Source of the DNA: Petrosia ficiformis
Taxonomy: Eukaryota > Porifera > Demospongiae > Haplosclerida > Petrosiidae
Length of the DNA: 64,000 nucleotides
Reading direction: 5' to 3'
Assembly (NCBI GenBank): GCA_947044365.1
Contig: OX345637.1
Coordinates: 9,671,076-9,735,075, forward strand
In this document: positions 1 to 12,481 of the stretch, piece after piece
Numbering within the stretch: the first letter of the stretch is position 1
How the letters are laid out: each line of letters begins with the position of its first letter
Translations under genes and position numbers: made by a program
The notes under the pieces: model-generated
The model's input: the letters and a program-made list of their open reading frames with translations, nothing else
Told to the model about the DNA's origin: nothing
Databases searched by the model: none

Positions 1-214
1 AAGGTATGTGTGTATTAAAACTTATCTGTATTATATTATATGTTTGAATACTGTTGTCAAACATAATTTATTGTTCAATAAACAGTATATATAATTATAC
101 TTCATAATTATAATGTAATGGTTTTTTATATAGGTAATATGTCTATTATAATTAATATATAATATTATACCATGGGCTCCTAATTATACTTATACATTAT
201 AACATGCCGTACCA

Positions 215-298
215 GTGCTATATCATATTTATAATCACCAACCAAGAGGGTCTTAGGCTTAAGGGTGAGGTGATTATAAATTTGATATGATATAGCAC
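215..298. repeat. Imperfect inverted repeat (foldback)
   Basis: Left arm at 215-239 (GTGCTATATCATATTTATAA...) and right arm at 269-298 are reverse complements apart from a small insertion. The ~30-bp loop contains GAGGGTCTTAGGC. It looks like a small foldback element. No coding content is visible in 1-940. Confidence 0.6.
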
Positions 299-939
299 AA
301 GCTATAATATGAAACTTAACACAAGAGACAGTAACGATGTCACACATGAATATGAAGACTACTTATATTATTAAATGTTTCAGTTAGGTATGTATTATTG
401 TGATTGAATTAGTGTTATACTCAGTTACTGTCAAACAATTAGAATGGAACATCCATAATTATGATGTTATACAATATAGACTCTACAGGAATGTCCAGTT
501 TATTAGCTTTAGTCTGCAATTTATGGCGTTTATTTAAGGATATAGTTATCATAATTATGACAAACACAAAAGCATTAGCAATATGTAATTGCACGCATAA
601 TCAAGAACCCTTATATAGCTGATTATACTGCAAAATCAAGGATGATAAATTAATAGTATTCATTATTACTGATGTAAGCTATAAAAGAGCCCTTCAGCTT
701 GATCAAGAATTTATGTGCTAAGAGTTACACTATCAAACTCATTATTCAGAGTACACAGCACAATATTCAAAGTTAAACAGAAAAATCTTTTTTCTTGACA
801 AGTTAAAGTAAACCAATCTTCTATAGTACTGACATATTATTAATATTCGTTTATATCATGTCAATTGACACACTTAAATTTGACATTAACGTATTCTATA
901 GTTGACTACATAAACAATAATATTGTATCATTCATTCAG

Positions 940-1246
940 CAATTTCAAATGTTTTACCATGTGACACATCTAAAAGCTCTATGTCATCAACAGTAGCCAC
1001 TGGTTAGTTATGAAAATAATAATAATTTATAAGTAAAATTAATTTTGATTGTACAGCTGTGGCAAGACCCATTGCTATTGTACTATCATCATTAATTACT
1101 GGAATTATATTACATTTATTGTAATGAAGAAAAGATACACAAAACATTCAACAGTATCTGGTTAATATTCAGTTAGGTCCAGTTTATGATACACTACAAT
1201 GGAAGATAAACAAAGACAATGAATTACATGTACAAATAAAATTATA
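940..1246 (+). pseudogene. A0: decayed 3' end of a family A receptor gene
   Basis: Two blocks match the last two exons of the intact family A copies in order and spacing. Positions ~940-1002 resemble the juxtamembrane linker exon (C-D-T-S-K-S-S..STVATG before a GT). Positions 1057-1246 resemble the TM/tail exon, including the TTCAACAGTATCTGG stretch and GGTCCAGTTTATGATAC, which encodes the conserved G-P-V-Y-D-T motif. Several small deletions destroy the frame in the TM and after the tyrosine motif, and no stop-free exon remains. No upstream Ig or FN3 exons are recognisable in 1-940, so this is a relict or its 5' part lies before the window. Confidence 0.6.
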
Positions 1247-2102
1247 ATATTATTCATAATAATTATAATTATGAGGTACAATTTACACATGTAGAATGTT
1301 ATTTTAAGTTAAATTAATAGATTATTTGTTATATGTACATACTTAGAGACAAACATAGAAACATTCATTCAATCACAATTATTAATAATTTTTTCTGCAC
1401 AAGTTCAAATAACAACAGAATGAAACACTACAAAATATTTGAGCAGTAGAAATCAACGTCATCCATTTTATGTATACTTTGATATGGGTCATATAAGAGA
1501 AGGTTCAGCTTTTCAGTAATTATCCACATTCTGTATTGTAATACTATAATATGCATGTATGTCTCACTGTGAGTGAGAATTAATAGTACAGAGCTTTAGC
1601 AACAAGTCAAATAGAATTACCATTACATTATGTAAAGTACAATTGTGTAACTTTTTCTACTTAGAACTTATTTCATTCCTATTCCAAATAGAAGCAGTAT
1701 TTGCAGAAACAGACCTTGCACTCCGAAGCGGAATAGTTGCTACAAGTTAATGCGACTGTGTTCAATAATTACCATTGATGTTATGTTGGTAAAAAACACT
1801 AATACAATTACCATCAATAATTTATGTTTTGGATAAATCATTATAGTGAAATGATTAAAAGCATATTATTGAAAGAAATGTGCAGTTACTACATGTAACC
1901 GTAAACAATAATTATAGTTAAAATAGTAAAGATTGTCATTTTCATGTTATAATTATAGGTAATACCAATATTCCATTGTTTATTAACCCTCCCCCACGTA
2001 GGCAGAGCAAAGGGTTACTGTAATCTGGTTGTTAGTAATACAATTTTCATACTGTTATGTAGTATTATGCATACATATTTTATTGTACCTATAGTGATCA
2101 AT
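1247..2102. other. AT-rich intergenic stretch, nothing recognised
   Basis: No open exon with family A or B similarity and no clear element ends are visible here. The sequence is AT-rich with short A and T runs. Confidence 0.4.
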
Positions 2103-2169
2103 CAGGAGCCCATAATGACGTTGACCGGAAAGAGTTACGCTTTCCGGTCAACGTCATTATGGGCTCCTG
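2103..2169. repeat. Perfect 30-bp-arm hairpin
   Basis: The left arm at 2103-2132 and the right arm at 2140-2169 are perfect reverse complements, with the 7-base loop AGTTACG. The arm includes ATGACGTTGACCGGAAAG, which is much more GC-rich than its surroundings. It lies about 230 bp upstream of the A1 start. It may be a young foldback element or a structured regulatory site; the sequence alone does not decide. Confidence 0.85.
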
Positions 2170-2223
2170 GTTCAATAAACATATTTCGTAATGTAATTGT
2201 TTTTATAAATATATAACATCATG

Positions 2224-2225
2224 AT

Positions 2226-2251
<26 letters not shown>
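2224..2251. repeat. (TA)n microsatellite
   Basis: An uninterrupted run of TA dinucleotides lies just upstream of A1. Confidence 0.9.
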
Positions 2252-2257
<6 letters not shown>

Positions 2258-2397
2258 CATAATTATATATTTGTGTTGTGATAACTTTTATAAGTGTATC
2301 TTCAGTAAAAATGAAAACATGACATACACTTTATATACTAGGTGGAGACTGTGTGTATACTCACACAGCAAACTTGCAATTGGATACAAAAATATCG

Positions 2398-5300
2398 ATG
2401 ATTCAGTATTTGGAAGTAATTCTTCTTTCTTTTATAACTATTGGTAAGTTTTGAATATTGCACAATTAAGTATTATAGGTAAGTATGTATGTATGTGCTA
2501 TATATAATATACATCATATAATTATGATTATAATTATTACAAGACAATAATAATTATAAATCATAATAATAATTATATAGATACCTTTATGAGGTTTCTA
2601 TGTGATTTTAGTATCTTGCAATAAACTATGTGGAAATTCTATAATTATAATATATTAGGCGATTGTGCAGTTGATCTTCAGTGTACTGAAGTTTGCTTAC
2701 AAGATGTGGCTAAATATAGTTGTATAATTGATGGTACTACTCTTAGATGGAGTGTTCCAAATCTAGATGAATTGGAAGGACACCCTCATGTTCTGGATAT
2801 TACTAAATTTCAACAACAACTATCAGATCCAACAAATACATTCACTGCAGTATTAACTGATACTAGTAATAATGATCAGTTAAATTCTACATTATCATTT
2901 ATAGCTACTAATCAACTCAATAATAAACAGATCAAATGTAGAGATGGAAGTAATATTAGTACTGAAAGAACATGTAGTATAATGATACTAGGTAAGTGAG
3001 GTTGAATGTGCTAATTATAGTATTTATTATAGTTCCATTATAGAAACACCATCTGTCGCTTTGAATTTCAGTGTCACAGCTAATGATCCTAATACAGTGG
3101 TGGTATCATGGTCTCCTCCTCTCAATTCCAGTCAATGTATTCACCACTATGTTGTTAGTATAGACAATGGAAATAATAAGAATACTTCTAACAGTACAAC
3201 ACTTGTTATTAACCAGCTTGTACAAAGAATGAATTATTCATTTAGTGTAACAGGAGTTGATAATGCAGGAAGAACTGGAGAAGAAAGTGAAACAGCAAGA
3301 ATTACTCTAGATTGTAAGTGAATATAATATCATGTGATATTTATTCCTGGATTTATAATAGTTCCAGAATCTGTAATGGATCTGAATTTCATACTTACTG
3401 ATGAATCATTAAACATAACATGGAATGTTAGTTTATTTATACAAATTTCAAAATAATTATAATTATTATACTTATTTTATATGCTATTCAATCCAGGCTC
3501 CATCATATTCACTAAGACCTCCAGTAATTGATTATCATGTGTATCACAATATCACATCATTTGATGGATCTCTAGTACATAATGTCACTAATAACATGAC
3601 ACATATCACATTCACTAGTGTGTCCAAAGGTAGTCAATATATTGTGAATGTGACTGCTGAGAATATTATAGGAATAGGAGAAGAGTCTTTGATTCATGGT
3701 ATGGAATGTATTAACTATTATTAATAATTTAAGGATTATTTCTATAGTTGATATTCCCATATCAAGTACATCAACTATTAGCTCATGTGAGGAATTGTTG
3801 ATAATAATGTTTATCATCCATTACTTCCTTTTGTTTGACAGTATCAAGTTGCACTAACATTGTAACAGATAATATAAGTTGTTTCGTTACTTCCTTTTGT
3901 TTCACAGTATCAAGTTCCACTAACACTGCAACAGGCAAGATTAGTTAATTCTATTTTAATTGTGTCATATTTATACACAGTATTTTCTAGATGTATTAAC
4001 ACAGTTGACAACTACTTTTTTTTCTACCACCCAGTCAGAGAGCATTCGAAATTCATATAGTATGTTACAAGTTTTATGAATGATGATGTATAATTATTGT
4101 TTTTGTTTAAAGCTACCAGTAAAACACCCATTCAAATAACAACTTCTGTCAAGGAAATTTCAAGTACATATGTGCATATAGTACAGATATATCTATATAT
4201 ATATATATAGCATGCTACCATGGCAACCGTTTGATGTGGTTAGGTCTTATATTTTTGTATATAGACCTGTGAATCTTTAATCTATCAGCATACAATATAT
4301 TGTATATAGTACACTTACAGTTCTTATATAAAACAATATAAAACCTTGGTTTAGTGTCCTCGGATGTGATATAGCCCTCGCAGGCTCGGGCTATATCACA
4401 TCCTTGGACACTAAACCTCGGGTCTATATTTTTGTATATAAGACCTGTAAGTGTACTATATATATTACATATATACATACATTTGTATATAATTATATAT
4501 ACATATATATATATAGTATGATGGTGACATCATCCCTTTGATGTAGTGAGTCCTATATATTGTATATGGACCTTCCATGTGCACACTATGCAGGAGATGT
4601 CACCATCATACAATATATTGTATATAGTATGCTAATAGGTCCTATATACTGAATATAGGACCCTTGTTTTTTGTTCTCGGATGTGATATAGCCCTCACAG
4701 GCTCGGGCTATATCACATCCTTGGACACAAAACTCAGGTCCTATATTTTGTATATAGGACGCATTAGCATACTATATAATATACATATATTATATAATAT
4801 ATACATTCATACACACACACAAAAGTACACATTTTACATACTTGTAATGTTAACATACATGTATATTTAAACACCTGGGCATATGTGGCATCTGCAAACA
4901 CATATTGCAGAAAATTCTCATAGCTTGGTGTGAGCGTACTCAGTTTAGTTTTTAAAATTGTGTAAAGAGTACTGAAAGAGAGCTACAGTGTAAGTGAAAG
5001 TGTAAGTTATTCTAAGCAGGTAAATCAGAATAAGCACTCGCATTTTAGGAAGTCATTCATGGAAGTACTGTGGTAGGTAGTCATAGTTACAAGGTTGATA
5101 ATGATGTATGGAAAGTTTCAAACAGTTCAAAGATAGTTTAAATAACAAATGTCAACCTTGTTTCCAGAAGAAAATTAAACGCCAGACATTTCTTTAAGTA
5201 TACACAGTACATATATCACTATTAGTGTTTGAAAATACTGACCACTTTTAGTTATAGTTATAGTTTAGTTAACTAAAATATTAGGCTTACTAAAAGGGTT

Positions 5301-7413
5301 TTAGTTTCAGTTAACTAACTAAAAGTGTCCATTATTGGCTAATTTTCATTTTAGTTAATTACAATAGACTTGTAATTTAGTTAATTATGTCACAATGCCT
5401 TACTACAAGGGGTTTTAGTTATAGTAAAACAACACTAATTACATGTAAGTACATAAATGTGTGTACACATGCATAGAATTTTAATTACATATGTACATAT
5501 GTAATTAATTACTGTTGTTTTTAGTATGGCTATAGTGATCCCTTTTGGTTATAGTTGTATTTTATTTAACTAACTAATATAAAAGTGCCCATTTACCAAT
5601 TTCAATTTGAAAAGTCAGAATGCCTAACAAAAAGGGGTTTTGGTTATAATTAACTAAAATAACACTAATATAATTATACACATGTAGGCCTACGTCATTA
5701 CGTACATACATACATATAAATTATATATTTACATGGTCCTTACAAGTAATAGTTACAACACCTTTAGGAGGGCTGTATCTGATTTACAGTCACCAATCCC
5801 AAGGGCGCGTAGCGCCTGAGGGGAAGGTGACTGTAAATTAGATACTGCCCGACTAGGAGTGTTATAAGTATTTGTGTCATAGTAATGACGCACATCAAAG
5901 TTACCAAGCAGTTCCCATAGAAACGAAGTCACGTCATTGAAGAAACCACTCAAACCAGTGAACCACAAACTCATGTTTCACTATTCCTCTGATTTCAGGC
6001 AGCTGCGAATGTCTAGCCCTTTTCTCAAATGGTAAAATTTATCTCTCAAGAGACGAAAGAACACTATAAAAGTTGATGGAAATGATGGCATGTTTGAAAA
6101 AGAGTGTGAAACAGAAGAAGTCGATCACGACCTACCTGCCACTTAACAATTTGTAAACCCAAAGATGTTCCATCCTGATGAATCATGCCCGGATGATGTT
6201 TTGTTGTGCGATAGTTCCTCTGATCTTTCGTTGTTTTATTGATTTTGGTTATTTACATGGTTGTTGATTGTTTGTATCAAGTTATTTATTTAGCTTCAAT
6301 GACAGTATGAGTTTGGTTACTGTGTGTATACACCGAGGTAAAGGTCTCTACTAGATTTATCAACCGAGGGCTGTACGGAGGTGTATAATGCACTTCTACC
6401 ATGCTATAGGAAAGCATTTCATTCACGCGCGAAATACAGTAACTAAGCAAATCTTTGCGCGTGACAACAGTATACATAATTTCACTAAAAGCTCTACATG
6501 TAGTGGATTTCCGGCTCCTCCTTCACAGTATAAGGTGTGGTCTTCCAACAGCAATGCGAATATGTGCTATGCAATATCGATCAATCTCGAGAAGTTCACG
6601 ATGCAAGAACAGCCTAACCCAACTCTTTTGGAATCTCATACGAGAGGAATCAATGGAGCTTCAATCACAAGCATACAAACTGGTGTCAGATTTGCAAAAA
6701 GAACAAGCATCACTATGAATTACAGCTAATAATTATAGCTACAGTTGTATAGTCATACCCTTCCACCTACACTTCGCAGCTAGGATAATAATCTTTTAAT
6801 GTGTAATTTATAAACCATTATAATAAATCAATGACAACTCTGACAAAATTATTATACAATCTCGGGAGGTTTCAATATAATATTGAACCTCTCCAGGAGG
6901 TTTGATATGAGATTTATTAACCTCATTTTGAGCAATTTCATTGGTCAATTAACTACAAGCATGGTATAAATAGTGTTAATTATTTCAAATTTTGGTCTTG
7001 TTTGCTAGTATATTATTTGATAATCATTTTTCGAACATAAAAAATTTTTTTAGCTATACTACAATCATCATGTGCTGTATCGTGTGACTCGTCAAAATGT
7101 TCTACATCAATAGTCACTGGTCAGTGAAATAGCTCAACTTAATTAATCCTCATTATCATATAATTATTACTCAGGTGTGTCAGTACCTGTTGTTGCTGTT
7201 GTAATATCATCACTAATAACAGGAATTATTACATTTCTAATTACATTTATTACAATGAGGAAAAGAGACAGCAAACATTCAACAGTGTCTGCTAATATTC
7301 AGTTACAATCACCTGGAGGAGGTCCAGTTTATGATACACCACAATGGAATATAAAACAGGACAATGAACTACATGTAGAAACTAATAAAGCATATGGACA
7401 AATCAAGTTATGA
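2398..7413 (+). CDS. A1: Ig-like/FN3 single-pass membrane receptor-like protein
   Basis: Multi-exon gene of about 473 codons. Exons: 2398-2443 (signal peptide MIQYLEVILLSFITIG), 2659-2991 (Ig-like: C in KYSC, W in LRW, C in QIKC), 3044-3313 (FN3-1, VVSWSPP), 3362-3426 plus 3497-3698 (FN3-2, LNITWN then PPVIDYHVYHN), 3748-3786, 3842-3934 (or the shorter 3908-3934), 3991-4059, 7054-7119 and 7175-7413. Splice phases agree throughout (mostly phase 1). The last exon encodes a TM segment (AVVISSLITGIITFLITFI), a basic stop-transfer MRKR and a tail with VYDTPQWN and AYGQIKL. A 60-nt stalk exon used in A2 and A4 is present near 4113 but lacks its donor here. The stalk exon at 3842-3934 ends at a GC donor. 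The ~3-kb intron 4060-7053 is full of foldbacks. An adhesion or recognition role is inferred from the domain layout; no ligand is known. Confidence 0.8.
4305..4460. repeat. Foldback element, GGATGTGATATAGCCC core (copy 1)
   Basis: Nested inverted repeat. The outer arms TATAGTACACTTACAG and CTGTAAGTGTACTATA enclose an inner pair that contains GGATGTGATATAGCCC and GGGCTATATCACATCC around the loop TCGCAGGCTC. It lies inside an A1 intron. It shares its core with the element at 4623-4776 but has different outer arms. Confidence 0.8.
4516..4611. repeat. Foldback with GTATGATGGTGACATC arms
   Basis: The arms 4516-4531 and 4596-4611 are perfect reverse complements around a ~64-base centre that itself holds a short inverted pair (TCCTATATA / TATATGGA). 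Confidence 0.75.
4623..4776. repeat. Foldback element, GGATGTGATATAGCCC core (copy 2)
   Basis: Outer arms are TATAGTATGCTAAT and ATTAGCATACTATA, middle arms are GGTCCTATAT/ATATAGGAC, and the core is identical to the 4305-4460 element apart from the loop TCACAGGCTC. About 150 bp long and non-coding. Confidence 0.8.
5230..5690. repeat. TTAGTTA-rich low-complexity repeat
   Basis: Many copies of TTAGTTA/TAACTAA and TTTTAGTTATAG occur with a recurring AAAAGGGGTTTT unit. A shorter homologous block is at 41870-42245 in the equivalent intron of A3, so it predates the A1/A3 duplication. Function unknown. Confidence 0.65.
5770..5850. repeat. Foldback with GTATCTGATTTACAGTCACC arms
   Basis: The arms 5770-5794 and 5826-5850 are reverse complements with one or two mismatches. 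The loop is GC-rich (AAGGGCGCGTAGCGCC). It is similar in design to the GGATGTGATATAGCCC foldbacks but has different arm sequence. Confidence 0.75.
5860..6730. other. Possible decayed mobile-element insert in A1 intron
   Basis: This block is absent from the matching A3 intron. It is less AT-rich than its surroundings and holds short competing open frames (for example + frame 6455-6718 with an amphipathic end WNLIREESMELQSQAYKL). None has a recognised domain or clear splice context. It is best read as a decayed insertion; function not assigned. Confidence 0.3.
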
Positions 7414-9238
7414 CATTGTGATGATAACTGTAACAGAAAATATTTCAGGTAGACATTATTGTGATTGAAGATCAAATGACAGGATCCTCTTCATGATATA
7501 TAAAAATCCAAATTATAATTATACATGTATATTCATATTCATACATAAACACACATAGCAATTTCCTTTATTTTATCAGTTGATGCAGTAAGTATTTCAA
7601 AACACCTAGTACTATAAGTGATGTACAGTATACAGATAACTATAATATTACTAATAAACATACATACAAAAGTCATGTCACATTATATAAACATGAATAT
7701 TGCTATTCATTAAAAAGAAAAACTTTACATTTCATATAGCTATAATACTGATAATGTTTATGTTTTCTGAGTACCATAATTTCTTTGTTTGTAATAATTA
7801 AAATCATGTACACTAAAATTAATGCATGGTTTATCTGTTTAAGCTTGCCAATACTTTTTGTAATACATCAGCTACATAATTGGCACATTTTATGGTATAA
7901 TAATGAGTGTGACTATAACATAGAAACACAGAACTGTCTAATAACCTCATATTATGGGTGTGGTAAAAGAATATCATTAATGATCCCATGAAATGGACCC
8001 ATAATGACACAAAAAGAGTCTGAGCAAGATAATTCTAATCAAGGTTTCATCCAGAAATATTTGTAAGGGGGGGCAAAATTAGAGTTTTGCAAATGAGGTG
8101 GGGCGGTGCACGACAGCGTGGCATGTAGGGGGGGGGTCTGGGGGCATGCTCCCCCAGAAAATGTTGGAATTTCAGACGCTCCTGGTGCATTTTCTGACCT
8201 CTAAGAGCACTTCTGTGTATGCATATAACAGTCAGTGCATGCATGACTATGCTAAAAAATAGACTGCCTAAATTAAAACCTTTTTAATTTGCACAGAAAC
8301 TGCTGTTAGTACATCATTAGTGTATGTTACTTGTGTCTTGAATTGGAATTTGCCCATGGATATTGTCACACAAGGAAGTTAAACATGCATGGCTAGCCCA
8401 ACTTCCAAGGGGGGAGGGGGGCAAATACCCCCCCCCCCCCCCCCCCCTCCTAAAATGAAACCCTGTAGAGGGTGGTTGGTATTGGGAGGAGAAGGAGGAG
8501 GAGCATTACTAGTATAATTTACCTAGACCCTATAGTTTGGTGAATTAAGAATGGTACAATTTACAGCAACTAAACAGGTGTGATTTCTGTTCTGTGCATA
8601 TTCCATTTTCAATTCCATTCCATTTTTTAGAACTTCAAATTGATTAATAATCGATTAAACTCAACAGAAGTAATTAGGCCAATTAAGTCAACTAACTACT
8701 CCCATTTGATGATCAAAAAGGCTATATATAATATACTATGCTACCCTGGCAACTGTTTGATGTGGCTAGGTGTATATAAAGCATGTACACACCTCATCAA
8801 AACTTCTATTGTTAAATCATAGTATATATACCATGTCAGATATACCACTGTATACCACCTGCTAGTATTCAGAAGTTTATGTGGATATACTCAAGGGCCT
8901 ATATACCAACTAATCATGGTTTATATAAAACAATATGATTTAATTAACAAAATTTCGATTATATAGATATGTATCGCACATCACTAGTATCAATAACAAT
9001 CTAACCCTTTATAATGTAGGAGAGATCAGTTATCCAAGATACATAAAAATTTGAAATTAAACAGTTTTCTTTATTCATTTCAAAAATGGAGATTAACACA
9101 ACAATTAATGTCACTATTAGTGGGGATATATAAATCTAAAAAAAAACTACACATGTAACTACTACTTGGGATAATTTACCTAAATACATGTACATGTATG
9201 TGTATTTATACAAATGTATATATCAAAGTCCCCACAGT
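7414..9238. other. Convergent A1/B1 3' intergenic region
   Basis: A1 (+) and B1 (-) converge here. The block is duplicated almost base for base at about 42955-44787. It includes a poly-C tract near 8425-8450 and one arm of the TATGCTACC.TGGCAAC MITE near 8735. The short frames seen are not supported by conservation of reading frame between the two copies. Confidence 0.5.
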
Positions 9239-10726
9239 TTAATACTTTGGTTTTGTATCCATCTCAATGTCCTGTGGTAATGTATCCATCTCAATATCCT
9301 GTGGTGTTGTATCTAGCTGAGGACTATTGGGTTTTCCATTGTTATTATTAATTTTATTGACATCTATACAAAACAGAGACAGATATATACAAAATAAATA
9401 AAGTTTCACAACTAAACACAAACATCTGTACCTTTGAGACGTTTCAGAATGTAAATAAGCTGACCAATGATCAAAATAGTCAGTCCACCCATAGTACTAC
9501 CAAATGTTATTGAAATCGCCATGAGACACCCTCTATCACAAGAATATTCAACTGGATCATCACTTGCATCATTACGATCTATAATAACTCTGTATAGGAG
9601 AAAAGTGAATTGTGTAACATGAGTGTTACAAATTTGTGGCCTCCAAACACTAAGGGTTAAAGTCCGAATCAATGTGTTCGTGGATAAGGCATTTCATAGA
9701 CAGCCTTTCTAATCAGGATTCTAAATTACAAGCACATATAATGTACTCCACTGGAGAGAAAAATTTCTAAGAATCCTTAGATAGATATCTTATTACTCGC
9801 AGTAAGGCAGCCATCAGACAAAACTGTTGGAAAGCTCTATAGTCAATGAAAATGCCTACGATTTAATATTGTCAAGACCTTCATGAATAATTAATTGTAT
9901 CATCGAGGCTGTTTGTGAACCAGAAATTTCTCAGATAGTGAGATCAGCTCTATATTTACATTTGGATGATACAATAAACATGAAAGCTAACACAAAATTT
10001 GAAAAACTGTCTGATTCACAACTGTAATATAATGTACATGTAACTCTCTGAATGATGATATAAACTACTGAATACAAAAGATGATGACATACATTTTATA
10101 AACAACTGTTTAACTACGTATAGTTCATAATGATCATAAATACATTATTCCCTAAACAATAACTTGAAATTCGTTGGCATTCAATTGACAATTTCAGTGA
10201 TAATGATAAATTTATATTTGTGTAGAAGTTCGTGTCTGGTCAGGGCAAACCTTTTGGGCTGGCTATGGTACTGCTTCTGACTCAAGAGAATTATTGCACA
10301 CCCTTCCAATTAAATGTGCATGCATTTTTAAACAAGATATATGGATCGAGAAAAAGTATCCCTATGATTGCTTTGTGAGGCATAAAAAGTAAAAATGGCC
10401 GACTTTCTCATACATGTATGTTCAAACACAGGTAATAAAAGAATCTGTAACAAAGGTGTGAAGCATCCTGTACCAGCCTTCTTTCATCATCTGGGACCAT
10501 GATTCATTACACAAGTGAATATATTACACCTACCACAATCATCATTAATCTCTTCATCCATACTAGTGGTATTAGTGATTTACCAAATGCATCCATAGCT
10601 TCCAAATTCACACGCACTGTAGAACTTGGTGGTATATCCACAATACAATAAGAAGTGCCTTCAGTAATGAAACTGGCAATATCTTCTCCATTAATAGTAG
10701 GAGAATATCCCAGCAGGACAAGAATT
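9239..10726 (-). pseudogene. B1 (3' exons): FN3 half-domain, TM and tail
   Basis: Minus-strand exons of family B. The second half of an FN3 domain is at 10530-10726 (includes TVRVNLEAMDAFGKSL). The TM exon is at 9432-9578 (DDPVEYSC..., then GGLTILIIGQLIYIL, then basic KRLK). The tail exon is at 9239-9363 (KPNSPQLDTTPQDIEM, with the DTxPQDIEM unit repeated twice, ending KPKY). Phases agree with B3. The first half of the FN3 domain, found in B3 at 48387-48486, is not found on this side, and the Ig exon lies beyond the giant transposon at 30480-30776. This copy therefore cannot make a normal product unless splicing spans more than 19 kb, and it is called broken. Confidence 0.6.
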
Positions 10727-11479
10727 CTATAACAAATGATAAATATTAAATCTGAGTCAATAGTATTTCTTCATATACATGTATGTACATGTACATTATG
10801 ATGCTTATAGTGACGCTTAAGTATAAGTATATAATTGATGAAAGAACTTCATTAGTTGTGGTGATCTCTTAACGCAAAAATAAATTTATGTTAACAACAC
10901 TCTATTTCATGGTAAGACATGTTGTGTACTTTTTCAGGTACTTGATTGACAAATCTACAACTATAGCTATGATTACCTAGCTATATGAAAGTTATAACAC
11001 CTGTGTACCAAAAAAAAAACAAAGTACTATACCAAAAATCAGATTGTTACCAAACACTTCATGAGATATGCACACATCTTCTAATACGTGGATCTGTAAC
11101 AATAATTTAAATGCAAACTACTGTGTACATTTACACATGTAAATCTTGATCAGCTTAAAACATTAACCACCATTTAAATTTTTGCATTTTATAGATTACT
11201 CAGCAAACTTTATACATCATGCAGTGAAGTGTGAGAAAATAGCGGTATCAATGTTTTTAGAAATATTTTACATGACACGCAATTTCACTTCAGCCTGTTT
11301 GAAACAAAGATGAAGATAAATTTCATTATTTTTTAGGCTCCTGTTTTTTAAACATGTACTATGAAACTAGGAATGTACAATAATATGTACAGAAAAATGA
11401 AGCAATTTCTCATTCTTATTTACATAATTATATGTACACGTACATGTATACCTGGTACCGTTAGCATTACAAGAATTAG

Positions 11480-11555
11480 TTACAGTTTTAGGTAAAGGAG
11501 TTGGTAATGGCTCAGTGCACTGAGCCATTATAACCTCCTTTACCTAAAACTGTAA
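11480..11555. repeat. Hairpin with TTACAGTTTTAGGTAAAGGAG arms
   Basis: Imperfect palindrome: the first arm at 11480 onward and the second ending at 11555, with an inner palindrome AATGGCTCAGTGCACTGAGCCATT. A copy at 46895-46970 has point differences in the inner palindrome (CTCAATCCACTGAG). Confidence 0.75.
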
Positions 11556-12331
11556 TGCTAATAATACATGATGTAAAATACATAGTTACAATGACTAACA
11601 GACACTGTTTCTACTTGCACTGGACGTGCCCAGTACAAACTCAAACTGTAGCTAATGCTAATGCTACCAGGTTTAGGACTACTTAGTAATTCAAATATAT
11701 CAGATCTGTTGTTTGATGGACAAAATATTCTTTGATAGTTACTAACAGGTACACTGTACAAAACACTTATGTCATGGATTATATTGCAAGAGTGTCCTAC
11801 ATTATCATGTAACATTTCCCATCATAACATTTTCCTCAATGTGTTTATATGCTTGCAATATGATGATAAAGACATGGCACAAATAATTAAAATGGTGTTC
11901 TAGGTGAAACAGTTGCATGAGGAAGCTGTTGAGAGTGAGGTATTGTATTGAAAACAGAAACCAAGACTAGGAATTTAACAGGTTAGCTGATACTGAAGGT
12001 CTCGTGTCTAAAATGTAGCTTTTATGAGGGTTAATCAGTAAACATGAAACAAGAATAATAAAAAACCATTTCCAATGAAATGAAAGATGTAGGAATCTCA
12101 ATACTAGAATAGGGCAATTTTTTACTATCACAATATTTAACAGATACTGAACAACAGTGAATACTATCACAACAGTGAAAATATAATTTGTATACAGATT
12201 CTGAGATTTTCCATTCTGAGAATTTTTCAGTCAGGGCAAAGGAATATTCTTTGCCCTCTTCACATGTTTTTCATGTTGTTATGGATATGTTGAAGAAAGA
12301 AAATGTCAAATGTCCATAACCACATGTCCAC

Positions 12332-12481
12332 TATTCTCCATGGTTGTGTTACTGGAACTTTGTAAACACAATAAATATTCTTTTTAATTATAAGAACATT
12401 TCGGCCTGTAGGCCTTCTTTCGCCACGGGCCAAAACGTTCCTATCATTATCATTATTCCAGTAACACAACAATGGAGAATA
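12332..12481. mobile_element. ~150-bp MITE with 26-bp TIRs (copy 1)
   Basis: The terminal arms TATTCTCCATGGTTGTGTTA... and ...AACACAACAATGGAGAATA are reverse complements with one difference. The centre contains GAACATTTCGGCC and GGCCTTCTTTCGCCACGGGCC. The second copy is at 49418-49568. Confidence 0.75.

Noticed and set aside
6286..6477. Minus-strand frame as a gene
   Set aside because: No domain, no splice partners, and it overlaps equally open + frames in a decayed insert.
8047..8244. Minus-strand Pro-rich frame as a gene
   Set aside because: It arises from G/C homopolymer tracts; the frame differs in the duplicate at 43.6 kb.
11590..11815. Minus frame with YWARP as an extra FN3 exon of B1
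   Set aside because: The duplicate at 47.0-47.2 kb is disrupted, and the FN3 domain is already completed by exons 48387-48486 and 45912-46108 with matching phases.
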